From Nageia nagi (Eukaryota; Pinophyta), in contig JBITNC010000001.1 in the NCBI GenBank assembly GCA_050084985.1, forward strand, positions 15,810,001 through 15,874,000: a stretch of 64,000 bases of DNA. The letters run 5' to 3'. This document shows, piece after piece, positions 47,399-58,229 of this stretch (position 1 is the stretch's first letter; each line of letters begins with the position of its first letter). Made by a program: the position numbers and the translations under genes. Below the pieces are notes generated by a model. That model did not search any database. It had not been told where the DNA came from and worked only from the letters and a program-made list of their open reading frames with translations.

Positions 47399-47654
47399 GT
47401 GTGAGTGTGAAAGAAAAGAAAAGTTAATTTACCCCTTCTTATCAAGTCTATTCTGGTCACCTTAGATCGCTCGAAGCGCAAAGGGAGAGCATAAGTAGAC
47501 AAGATAAAAAGTATTAATGTGTATGTAGTGTGAGTGTGAAGGAAAAGAAAAATTAATTTACCTCTTCTTATCAAGTCTATTCTGGTCACCTTAGATCGCA
47601 TGAAGCACAAAGGGAGAGCATAAGTAGACAAGATAAAAAGTATTAATGTGTACG
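47399..47654 (-). repeat. 128-bp tandem repeat, two units
   Basis: AGTGTGAGTGTGAA starts both units (47399 and 47527). The two differ at only a few bases. Confidence 0.9.
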
Positions 47655-47855
47655 TGCCCTTCACCCAAAGCATGAAAATAAATACACACCATTATACATA
47701 AAACAAATTAATAAAAAATATGCATTTAATCTTTTCTACCCATTCTTATATGCACTCTAGGCAAAGGAATCACACTCAAAAATATTTTTCCATAACATAA
47801 TTTTATTTTATTTTTTTCAAAAATAACAAAAAGAGATAAAAATGACCTGGAACGG

Positions 47856-48039
47856 GTCGCTGACGTTTATACAAGAAACGTTGGCGTTTAGTTACAGTCG
47901 CTGGCGTTTAGTTACAGTCGCTAGCGTTTAGTTACAGGAAATGTAGGCGTTCAATACCAGTTGCTGACGTTTAGTTACAGTTGCCAGCATTCTATTACAG
48001 TCGCTGGCGTTCAATACCAGTCACCGGCATTTCTGCAAC
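47856..48039 (-). repeat. Minisatellite with CGCTGGCGTTTAGTTACAG-like units
   Basis: About eight units of 18-26 bases, each with GTCGCTGGCGTTTAGTTACA or a variant (CTGACGTTT, CCAGCATT, CTGGCGTTCAATACCA). The CG-rich word recurs inside the LTR 40-base units. Confidence 0.85.
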
Positions 48040-48178
48040 AAATTCTTGAAAAAGCACAGAACCCAAAATTTGAAGTTAGTACATGGAAAAATCCAAAAAA
48101 CCAGAGAATAGAAAGGTAGAATCATAAACAAAAAATCTCCTTCTCAATAACGGAGGGGCCCTCCTTCTAGCGCCAGAA

Positions 48179-49027
48179 TGTTGCAATGAAAATTGAGCTG
48201 GAATGTAGAATAACATAAAATACAATTATTCTTCAATCTTCATTGAACCTCAAATTATATAACATAGATAGACATGGTGTAATTGCAAAATGATATTCAA
48301 TCTTAGTTCAAACTACAATTTGCCCTTAAAAGGGGCTTTTACAAATGCTATGTGCCAAAATAAAGAGTATTAAATCTTCATTGTTTTGAGTTGCTTGCTT
48401 CTTCCCTTGGTATGAGCAACCTGTAAATCCTACACACATGCAAAAGATAATAACATCAAAGCATCTATGTATGACAAGTATTAAAATGAAACTAGCATAA
48501 AACAATAAAATGTATAAGCTCACAAGATTTTGGCAGCATTACCCTACTTCAAAAATGGGTTCAATTCCTCCCCAATTTGCTTTGTATTGGCTAGTATTTA
48601 TAGATTTTGGATGGGATATTCAAAGGCTGGAAAGAGAAAGTGAAAAGCCATCGTAGGTCGTAACTGACCCCCTCTATCCACCTCATCTTGGAGAAATGAA
48701 GCGTTCCAACTTTCCCTCACCGTTTTGGCTTCTATTCGGCTGTTACAGAGTCGCCGACGTTTGGATGTCGAACGCCGGCGACTGGCTCAAAACGCCGGTG
48801 TTTCAAGGCGAACACCGGCGATTGATTAGCAGTTTTTATAACAATATTGAAACGATCGCCAAATAGTCAATTTTTATCGAAAAGGGGTCATGTGACCACT
48901 CGTTTTGCATGTACTCAATGAGAGCTATCCAATAATGAAGTTTTCAAGCTTGTTTGAGGCTTGTATAAAGAGTTATGATTATTTCAATGTTTACTAGTTA
49001 AGAAGGGGACATTTTTAGGTGTCTACA
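48179..49027 (-). repeat. 5' LTR (849 bp) of the 12.1-kb element
   Basis: Same ends as the other LTR, with one 40-base unit (48769-48808). It keeps CpG where the 3' LTR often has TpG or CpA. Confidence 0.93.
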
Positions 49028-49314
49028 ATAAGATATGGAAGTAGGGGACAATGGGGAAAATGGGGATAAAAATAATGTTAGAAAGAGGGATAGAAAAGAT
49101 GAAAATGGTAGATCACATCAAGAAAGAGATCAAAACTCAAAGGAAATCCCAAGAAAATAATTTGATGAATATAGGAAAACACCAAATATCTATAAGGATC
49201 ATGTAGGCCACCTATATATTAAAGAAATAAGATACAAACAAAATAGAAAAAGATCTACAAAATAAAAGACAACACACCTTAGATCAGGGTGTGGGCAACA
49301 AGGCTCCACACACA

Positions 49315-50800
49315 TCTCAATGAAACTCCTATCATGGAATATCAAGGGAAGTAATGCATTTGATAGACAAAGAACATTTAAGGATCTATGGAAAGAAAGT
49401 AAACTACATATAATATTGATATAGGAGTCAAAAGTTAGATATGATAAAGTTCTAAGCACTAAAATAAATTATGGAGGGATGCTAACTTTGTATACAGAGA
49501 AGTAGAAGGGTCATCATGAGGACTCATTACTCTATGGGATCTAGATACCATCAACATCTTAAAAGATAAAAATATTCCAAAATCATAGAGGTATATCCAT
49601 ACTATTGCAATTAATTTAGAATTTCAATTTTAATTTATTGTTACAAATATATACACCCCCAACGACTTAGTAGGGTGCAGATAGATCTTCAGATAACTTA
49701 TGGTAGATAGAGTAGGCTTCAAAGAATTCCTATGGATTATAATGGGAGATTTTAACACAATTCTCCATTTGTATGAGAAAAAAAAGAGGGGACAGAGGAA
49801 AAAAATAGTGACTTAGAAGATCTACGAATTTCCTAAATGAGAATGAGTAGATGGATATAAATATAATTGGAGTAGAGTATACTTAGAACAACATGAGATT
49901 AGGATATGGTCTAATTTAGACAAAGTTGGATAAGGCAATTGGCATGAAAAATTGGATCAATTAATTCCCTGATTGCTTTCTTATGGCCTAGACCAAGATT
50001 ACCTCATATCACACCCATGTACTCCTCCAAGCCTTCCCTTACTCTAAAAAGAATATCCCCTTCAAGTTTGAATCTATGTGGCTAAATCATCTTGATATAT
50101 TTGATAACATTCAATAATGATGGAATATTACTACTATGGGAAATAAAATGTTTCAACTATCCACCAAGATAAAAAAAAAATATCAAAAAGGAATTAAAAA
50201 AGTGGAATTGGGAGGTGTTCAAACAAGTTGACAAAAATAAAGAATTCTTAAAATTGGAACTTAGGGATATAGAATTAAGAATCGAGCAAGAAGGAATAAG
50301 TGAGGAGGTGATGAAAAAGGAAAAATAAGCTAAATTGAAGCTCTTGGAAATTATCAAAAATGAAGAGACTCATTGGAGGCAAAAATAAATAGTATCCTAG
50401 GTTAAAGAAGGAGATAGAAACACTAAGTTTTTCAAATTTACAACATTAAGAAGGAGAGCTTTCAATAGGATTTGGGAACTTGTAACTGATAATGGGGAAA
50501 TAACAAGAAAAGATGAAGAAATAAATCAAATAGCAATGGAATTCTATAAAAACATTATAATAAAAAGCTTAGGAGAAGACTAAAATGCAACAAATATGTT
50601 TCTCAATAATATCCCAACCTTGATCATTGATGAAGACAATCAAAAACTAGTAAAACCATTTTCTGAGGAAGAAATATGACTCTCTATTTGAAATGGACCT
50701 AGATAAAGCTCTTGGCATGGATGAATTTTCGACAAAATTATTTTAAATTTATTGGTAAATTATACGAGAAGATGTAGTGAGAGTTGTTCAGGAGTTTCAG
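49315..50800 (+). pseudogene. LINE ORF2 endonuclease region
   Basis: ORF2 begins with MKLLSWNIKGSNAFDRQRTF at 49319, the standard N-terminus of the apurinic-type endonuclease of plant L1 elements. WIIMGDFNTIL at about 49735 is the GDFN catalytic motif. Stops are frequent. From about 50390 the reading enters the endonuclease-RT linker. Confidence 0.82.
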
Positions 50801-51870
50801 TGAAACAACTCTCTGTTGAAAAGTTGGAACACAACTTTTCTAGCTTTGATACCTAAAGAGCAAGGAGTAAACAACCTCAAAAATTTCAAACCAATAAGCT
50901 TATGTAACATAGTATATAAAATTATCACCAAACTCTTAGCTAACCAAATGAGGGAAATTTTACCAAAGATAATCTCAAAAGCACAAGATGGTTTTATTAA
51001 GGAGAGATAGATAGCAGATGGAGAACCTGCTAGTTTCTATAACTCAAGCCATGGACTAAGACAAGGTGATATGATTTTCCCATATATTTTTATTACTATG
51101 GCATAAGCTCTTGTTAGAATAATAACTATGGCCAATACAATGGGGAAAATTAAAGGAATTAAACTAGCTCCAAATTATCATAATGTCATCCATCACCAGT
51201 TTGTAGATGATACCATCTTAGTAGGGAAAGCAGGGTTGATAGAAGCAAAAGAGTTCAAAAACATATTAGATAGATATGAGAAAGCCTATAATCAGAATGT
51301 TAATTACGAAAAAACCAACATTTTTTTTTTCAATACCCTAGAAGAGAGAAGGAAAAGGATTACAAGAGTATTCCAATATCAAATTGGTACTTCCCATCAA
51401 TTTACCTTGGTATGCCACTATTCTTTGGTAGAATACATAGAATTCTGAAATGGAGTGATGAACAACTTTGATAAGAAACTATCAGGATGGAAAGGAGCAT
51501 TCCTCACTACTATCTTTGGAGATAGTTAAGCCAATTTATTAAGGAGAGATAGATAGTAGGAAAGATATAGCTAATCAAAGCCACATTACAAAGTATTCCT
51601 ATTTACATGGAAAGTGTATTCCCTATCCCAAATCATGTGCCTCTAAGAATCAACTAGATCTATACAAGATTCATTTGGACTATGTTTGAAGAAAAGAGAA
51701 CAATGTCTTTAGTTTCTTGGAACAAAGTCTATAGAAAGAAGAAGGAAGGTGGGCTTGAAATGAGGCAAATTAAATTCATAAATCAAGCATTCAGGATGAA
51801 GATGGCCTATAAATTATGTGCAAGTGAAAATAAGGAATGGATTAGAATATGCAAACATAAGTAACTTAAA
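50801..51870 (+). pseudogene. LINE ORF2 reverse transcriptase with internal deletion
   Basis: The frame 50816-51010 reads LALIPKEQGVNNLKNFKPIS and ends QDGFIKER, the entry region of non-LTR RT. Directly after IADG the sequence jumps to EPASFYNSSHGLRQGD. In the family about 70 residues, including the first catalytic Asp motif, lie between these points, so they are deleted here (junction near 51016-51022). The frame 51128-51448 contains HHQFVDDTILVG with the catalytic FxDD box. A 60-codon frame at 51682-51864 is from the thumb/connection region. Confidence 0.85.
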
Positions 51871-52369
51871 GGAGAGAAATATTTAACAATAAGAAGATCC
51901 CCTCTAGAGGCTTTGTATTTTAGAATGGTTTGATTGAAGTTTGGTACTCTCTTCAGCATAACTCTTGGTGGAAAGTATACAATGGCAATACTATTCTATT
52001 CTAGGATGAAAGGTGGTTTAGGAAATCCTCACTTGCTTAAGAACCTGAATTCTCCCAATTGATGAATTGGGAAAAAGTTGATATAGGTACTAAAATTACT
52101 AGCTATTTTAGTAGAAGGGAGGATGATAATTTCCAATGGATTCTTCCTTTAGCACCTGATCCAATAATTGGAAATTAGATGGAGAAGTTAAAATAAAGAC
52201 TATCCAAAATTAAGGTATTTATTACACAGAGAGGATATCCTCATTTAGATAGATAAAGAGGGTAAGGAAAAATATTATTCTGTCAAGCTAGAATACCATA
52301 ATGTGAACTCAACTGAGGTAGATAAATAAAAGATTCTATAGGAAAGGATATTGAAAGAAGGGACAATTC

Positions 52370-52760
52370 CAAAATTCTCATGTTTTTGGTGGGTTGTAGC
52401 ACTAAAAAGAATACATACCTATGATAATTTAAAGAAAAAAGATTGGAAAATGCTCAATAGGTGCACAATGTGTAAAAATGGAGAAGAAACAATTGATCAT
52501 CTGTTAGTTTAATGTGAATTTGCTAGTGAGATTTGGGATAGGATGGTACAATAGATGCAGTTCCAATGGGCTAAACTAAAGTCTATGATTAAAATAATTA
52601 TTCAATGGTGGGTACCTTGGTTGCAAGAAAACTCCTAATGGTGGGTACCTTGGGCTATATGGAAGGAGAGAAATGCTTGAATCTTCAAGGAACATAGTCA
52701 AACGATGGAGGAAACTCTCCAAACATATCTCAAGCTAAATGTTGATGCATGTGTTAAGGT
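52370..52760 (+). pseudogene. LINE ORF2 zf-RVT zinc-binding region
   Basis: The reading at about 52463-52545 is CTMCKNGEETIDHLL followed by CEFASEIW, the C-x2-C...H...C motif found after the reverse transcriptase in plant LINEs (zf-RVT). One stop interrupts it. The reading fades after about 52860. Confidence 0.85.
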
Positions 52761-53039
52761 GGACCCTAGTAAATATATCAAGTTGGAAAGTATTATTAAT
52801 TTACTCCACTTATAGTCTAATCTAGATGCCATAGTGGATGAGGTATGAAGTAGGGTGGTAAATTCATAACGTCAATGGATTCCAAACACATCATTAGGGA
52901 GATAAGGGGGTACTTAAAATGATAATATATTAACCTGCCTAACCTCTCTAATGCTTAGATCCTATGATGTGATAACTTTGAATGAGAGACTTAATAGGCC
53001 ATACAAAATTTTGAGTTATGAGAAGAAAGGTGGTGCATT

Positions 53040-54046
53040 CCATTTCCATCAACTCGCATAGTGTGTCTTCATCAAGCTACAAAAACTTGAGGAGATACAT
53101 ACAATGGGAAAGGCTAGAAGAATAATGTTAAGTAGTGTGGAGGAACTAAAGCATGATAGGGTCTATGGGAATGTTTTCAACAAGGGGGGTCAAGAATTTC
53201 CTTTGTCACTATAAAGGATTCAATCCCATTGTCATCGAAAAAAGTAGTGAGAGGTTGTAAAGGGAGCTATACCATGGTGGGTTCTATGAAGGTTAACCTC
53301 TCAAAATGGGCTATTGCAGTAGCCCATAAAAATGATCATGGATGAAAGACTATTCAAGTAAAATACTAAGATCACATAATAGAAAATGCTCACATTTTAT
53401 GGGCTAGATGAAACTTTGGTAAAAGATAGGGCATGTATTAGCCAAAAGGAGTTAATTGCACCCTATAACCACATGGTCTTCTAGGTAAGAAATACTTTAC
53501 CCTAGATGAATGTTATACAATCATATTCAGACCATACTTTGTTCTCCTAATTCACTTATGATAGGGGAATAATTTTAAGGTGTCCATTCCATTCTTCTTG
53601 GTTGTTTCAGTAAAAACTTGGATTGAGAAGGTTAGTGATAGAATAAAGAAAGAAGTCCAAAATTAAGGTTTAGTCACTTATATGTATTAGAAGACTTTGC
53701 AAGAATAACTAGAGGCTTCCTTAGAAGCCTAGGAACCATAAATTCATGAAGAAGTAAAAGGAAAGAAAAAAGAGAGAAGGTCATTGGGGAAGAAAAGTAG
53801 TGCTCTAGAAAAGGAATATGGAGAAACCTTGAAGAAGAACAAGACCTAGGAGTTGACCCCAACTATAGCCCCAACCATACCAAAGGGAAGATGAGTGGAT
53901 ACACAGGCCTCTTTAAGGAAAGGGAAAGCCCACATTCCCTCCCCATAATTTCTAAGCAAGATCAATATTAAGGTAGATAATAAGGTTTTGGTTTAAGATC
54001 TCTCTTATAGGAATGAGAATGTTGGGGATACAGTTGGGAATGAAGT
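53040..54046 (+). pseudogene. Decayed ORF of unknown family, left part (continues at 60030-60560)
   Basis: In the last 450 bases one frame reads as a lysine-rich hydrophilic protein (EVKGKKKERRSLGKKSSAL, YGETLKKNKT, KINIKVDNKVLV) with several TAG/TAA stops. The same frame style continues after the chromovirus at 60030 (LKPQSPPFKEHRAP and PRVKGKEKAQLK). The upstream part contains MGKARRIMLSSVEELKHDRV at 53103. It resembles retroelement ORF1/gag tails, but no domain was recognised. Confidence 0.45.
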
Positions 54047-54445
54047 TGTTATAATCCCACATCCTAACATTTTAGTGTTAGTGTTAGTATTTTATTAAAT
54101 TGTTGGCCTATATTGTAAATCATAATATTATGATTGTAAGGGTGGGGCCCGATTTTGCATTACTATTAGGGTTAAGGTTAGTTTATTATAAATAGATAGA
54201 AGTATGTGGAGAAATTCATCTTGAACATTATTTTTTACTTTTGGAGTTGTAAGGAGGTAGGCCCTTCAAAGTGGTCTGTGATTCTATTACTATTCAGTAA
54301 AATCCTATCCTTATCTACTATGTCATGTTCTATTTATCAATGCATGCTCTATTATTTCCATAGATAATTATCATTTTCTTATTTTAAGTCGATATTCATT
54401 TCATTTTTGCAATATTTCCATTTTTATAATTGTAGCATCATAACA
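54047..54445 (+). repeat. 5' LTR (399 bp) of the chromovirus
   Basis: Contains a TATA box TATAAATA (54187-54194) and is followed two bases later by the methionine-tRNA primer binding site. Confidence 0.93.
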
Positions 54446-55220
54446 TCTGGTATCAGAGCTCTTTTTAGGGCCATTTTGCTATAGGAAAATATAAAAAAGT
54501 TCTTAGAGGTCTAAGCTAGAAATCTTCTATCGAGGGTTTTAAAATATCTAAGAGGATCTATCATTTTTAGCTAAGCACACTTACCCATAAAGCTATGTGT
54601 GAAGTAAGGTGCAAACAATTCTACACCAATATCCAAGCCTTAGATAGAACCCTACATGGAATTGGACTCCATGTACCGAAAGGTATATTGGAGACTATCT
54701 AGGCTATAAATAAAAACTAGGTAGGAAGTTATGTCAAACATATGTAAACTATAGTGCACTAGCAAGTGCTGCTGGAAAGTTACTTGTCACAGAAGCCATC
54801 TTCGTAGGCTCTTTCCTTTCAAAAGTTGGATAAGAGAGGTGTTTAGACAAGCCTACAGAGTAGATAATCCTTAGCCTAGAATTGTTCCTTCACATAAAAA
54901 ACCTTGATTCAGGAACCAGAATGTATGGTATGTAGTTTTTTAGAGATACCAAAAATAACAATTCAAAGATAGCAAAAAATTTAGAGCTAAATAACTAAAA
55001 AGCTGCATTATTTGAGTAGTTTTTAACAAAAGCAAACAAACCCACAGATGTAAAAAAAAAAGAAGTTCAAGAGTCCAAAAATCATCATCAGGAGACCTAA
55101 CCCATTGTCATAATCTTTTCAAGCTGATTGTTTTGATATATTACATCCATACACTTTTGAGCCCTTTCTAAAAATAGTAGTTTTTAAAAATATCAACTTC
55201 AGAAATAGTAATTTCCAGAA

Positions 55221-56290
55221 ATGGCACCTAAAACAAGATCCCAAATAGCAACACAAGCTGATCCTACCATGATGACATTTCAAACTATGATCTAACAAAT
55301 GGCAGATACACTTACTAGTACATTCAAGGTAGAAATTCAATAAATACAAACTCTTGATAGTAAATGTGATAGTGTTCAACTAAGTCTCACTCATACCAAC
55401 AATGCATCTAGTTCATAGCAATAAAGGAAATAAAGAAATCCACAAGGGTATCATCACAACATTTAGAGCCAACAAGTTGGTTTCATTCTTCTTCGCATAA
55501 CCAAATTGGATTTTCCCTAATTTGATGGAGATAATCCCATTGGATGGATTTATAAGTTTGCATAGTATTTCCAATTGAACCAAATTCCAAAGAATTTGAA
55601 GGTGCAAAAGGCAACTTTTCATTTGGACCATGAGGCTCTCCAAGGGCACCAATGGTACTCAAAAATGTATCCTGCTCCTTCATGGGATGAATTTACTTAA
55701 CAATTATTGATCCATTCTGGTATTAGTGACTATGAAGATTTCATAAGGGCATTGACCAAGTTATGTCAAACTACAATAGTAAAAGAATACTAAAATCAGT
55801 TTAAGAAATTGGCCAATCACATAAAGGGTTTGGATGATGCATTTTTCATAAATTGTTTTATCAATGGATTAAAAGAAGAAATTAAACTAGAGGTCAAAAT
55901 GTTTAATCCCAAAACTATGATGGATGCTATTGCTTTGGCAAATCTCACTGAAGATAAAGCTAGAACTCATTAACAAAATGTAAGACCCCCATTCATAAAG
56001 ACACATAATATTTCTCCTTCTTCGAATAACACAAGTGCCCCACCATCGAATCGCATAATGCAAACTAAGAAGTTGACATGGAAGGAAATGGAAGAGCATC
56101 GAAAGAAGGGCTTGTGCTATAATTATGATGAGAAATTTGTTCATGGTCATCATTGTACTCAACAAAAGTTATATTTGCTTGATGTTGATGCTCCTAGTGA
56201 GGAGAAATATGAGAGTGCACCCAAAGAGGCTACAAAGGAAATTCCATATGAGGAGGCCCTAGTTATCTCTTACAATGCATTGGAAGGAAT
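55221..56290 (+). pseudogene. Chromovirus gag remnant
   Basis: It starts MAPKTRSQIATQADPTMM at 55221. Retrotransposon gag pieces follow (DNPIGWIYKF, YPAPSWDEFT, INCFINGLKEEIKLEV). It ends with the knuckle-like GLCYNYDEKFVHGHHC at about 56108-56155. At least eight stops interrupt the frame. Confidence 0.85.
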
Positions 56291-56640
56291 TACTACCCCT
56301 CAAACTATAAAGGTCAAAGGGTTTTTTAAAAAGCACCCTCTCATAATATTGTTGGATTTGAGAAGTCTCATAATTTCATTGATCCATAGTTGGCTAAGGT
56401 TGCTAACTGTTACATCCACCCTACAAATAATTTTGAGATTATGGTTGGTAATGGAGGAAAAATAGCATGTAAAGGCACATGTCACAATGTCAAATTAAGC
56501 ATTGACCACTATACTTTGAAAAGCGACATGTACACTCTACCACTTGGGGGATGTGATATATTTTTAAGGGTATAATGGCTAAGAACTTTAGGCATCATGT
56601 AGTGGAAGTTTGCAGAGCTATGGATGATATTCAAGATAGA
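56291..56640 (+). pseudogene. Chromovirus protease remnant
   Basis: The active-site region reads IILLD before a frame change near 56360. The remainder (56390-56575) continues with NFEIMVGNGGKIACKGTC and LPLGGCDIFL, homologous to gypsy retropepsins. The catalytic Asp-Ser/Thr-Gly context is broken. Confidence 0.75.
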
Positions 56641-56829
56641 TAAATAAGAGCATACTCTCAATGGATTATAGGGTGGATCTGTACAAATTATGAGCTCACA
56701 TTGCATGGAAAAGATCCTACAAAAAATTAGAAAAGGGATGCTACCATAGTTATACTCTTTATCAATCACTGAATTTGAATTCACATAGCCTAAGGATTTA
56801 CAGCCCATCTTAAGTAAGCATTCAAGTAC

Positions 56830-58206
56830 CTTTGAGGAACTAATGGGATTACCACCCCAACGATCATATGATCATGCTATCTAGTTGGTATTACGAAGTC
56901 ACCCATCAAACATTCATCCTTATTGATATCCTTATTTATAGAAAAATGAAATTGAAAATTCGGTTAAAGAACTATTAGATGCAGGAGTAATTTGACCTAA
57001 CATAAGCCCATATTCTTCTCTAATTATATTGGTTTGTAAGAAAGATGGTTCATGGCGTATGTGTGTGGATTTTAGGGCCTTAAATAAAATTACCATCAAG
57101 GATAAATTTCCCATCCCGATCATTGATGAATTAATGGATGAACTGCATGGGGTAAGATATTTTTCCAAGTTGGACCTATGATCTGGGTATCACCAAATCC
57201 ACATCAAGGAGGAGGATATACCAAAAATTGCATTTCACACCAATGAGGGCCATTATGAGTTTCTAGTCATGCCTTTTGGCCTCACAAATGCTCCATCCAC
57301 ATTTCAAAGTTTAATGAATTAGGTGTTTTGTCCACTCCTTAGGAAGTTCATTTTAGTTTTCTTTAATGATATCCTGATCTACAGTAAGACATGGCAAGAA
57401 CATGTGGCACATGTTGACCAAACCTTACAAATTTTGAAGGAACACTAGTTATATGCAAAAAAATCAAAATGTTCATTCGGTAAGAGGGAAATTGACTACT
57501 TAGGCCATATTATATATGAAGAGGAGTTAAGATGGATCCATAAAAGATTATTGAGATGTAGAACTGGTCTATTCCTACATCTTTGAAAAGTATTCAAGGA
57601 TTCTTGGGGTTGATAGGCTATTATAGAAAATTTGTGAAGGATTATGGTAAGATTACAACACCTCTAAGCATGTTGTTTAAAAAAATGCATTCCAATGGTC
57701 CCCTCAAGCTGAGGTAGCTTTCCTTAAGCTCAAGGAGGTGATGTGTACCACCTCGATATTAGCAATGCCAAATTTTTCTAAAACCTTTATAATAAAAAGT
57801 GATGCTTGTGAAGTAGGAATTAGGGTAGCATTGATGTAGGAGGGGTGTCCCTTAACATTCACTAGTAGAGCACTCTAGTAAAAATTTGGATAAATCCACT
57901 TATGAAAAAGAAATGCTTGCCATCATTCATGCAATTCAATGTTGGAGACCATATCTCATTGGTTGCCATTTCATCATCCTCATAGATCATCATAGTTTGA
58001 AATTTTTCATTAAGCAATGCATTTCTACACTTGAGCAACAAAAATGGGTGACCAAACTATTGGGGTATGATTATGAGATAGTATACCATAAAGGTAAGAA
58101 GAATGTGGTTACTGATGCTCTATCCAAAAAATTTAAAGACCAAGTAGCACTACAAGCTCTTTCATTTCCTATTCCTCAATGGTTGGATAAAGTTAAACAA
58201 GAGTAG
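56830..58206 (+). pseudogene. Chromovirus reverse transcriptase and RNase H remnant
   Basis: Across frames the RT landmarks appear: [11 protein letters not shown] (57030-57065), [17 protein letters not shown] (57165-57205), and [19 protein letters not shown] around 57270-57315. FNDILIYS-like sequence near 57365 stands at the catalytic box. The open frame 57886-58206 is the end of RNase H and the connection: STYEKEMLAIIHAIQCWRPY, IILIDHHSLKFF and NVVTDALSK. Confidence 0.85.
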
Positions 58207-58229
58207 ATAGAGGATAGCTCCACCCAAGA

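Larger units (their letters stand above)
46093..48178 (-). other. 2.1-kb leader of the 12.1-kb element with tandem repeats
   Basis: The region lies between primer binding site and ORF. It contains a 128-base tandem pair (47399-47526, 47527-47654), each with GATCGC and AAGCGCAAAGGGAGAGCA. An older diverged relative lies at 47136-47195. A short GC-rich minisatellite lies at 47856-48039. There is no ORF of note. Confidence 0.75.
36932..49027 (-). mobile_element. Complete 12.1-kb non-autonomous LTR retrotransposon (gag-protease only), TSD ATAAG
   Basis: LTRs at 36932-37820 and 48179-49027 flank a 10.36-kb interior. ATAAG is repeated at 36927-36931 and 49028-49032. Orientation is minus: after the right LTR the minus strand reads TTCTGGCGCTAGAAGGAGG (a TGG-starting primer binding site, about 48175 downwards), and before the left LTR it reads AAAAAGGGGCAAAA (polypurine tract, 37834-37821). 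The only long ORF is gag-protease (46092-42169). The 4.3 kb between its stop and the polypurine tract has no reverse transcriptase, RNase H or integrase motif on either strand. The LTRs differ by about 19 substitutions plus one 40-base unit, so insertion was fairly recent on a tree time scale. Confidence 0.92.
35860..52960 (+). mobile_element. L1-type LINE, split by a 12.1-kb LTR insertion
   Basis: The left part (35860-36931) holds ORF1 and the right part (49028-52960) holds ORF2. They are separated by the LTR element 36932-49027, whose target duplication ATAAG marks the join. Gene order and motifs (DUF4283 ORF1, endonuclease, reverse transcriptase, zf-RVT) are those of plant L1 elements. Many stops and a deletion inside RT show it is dead. 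The exact 5' end and poly(A) end were not located. Confidence 0.85.

Noticed and set aside
47353-47673. A 106-codon minus-strand frame with duplicated sequence
   Set aside because: It is produced by the 128-base tandem repeat in the leader of the 12-kb element.
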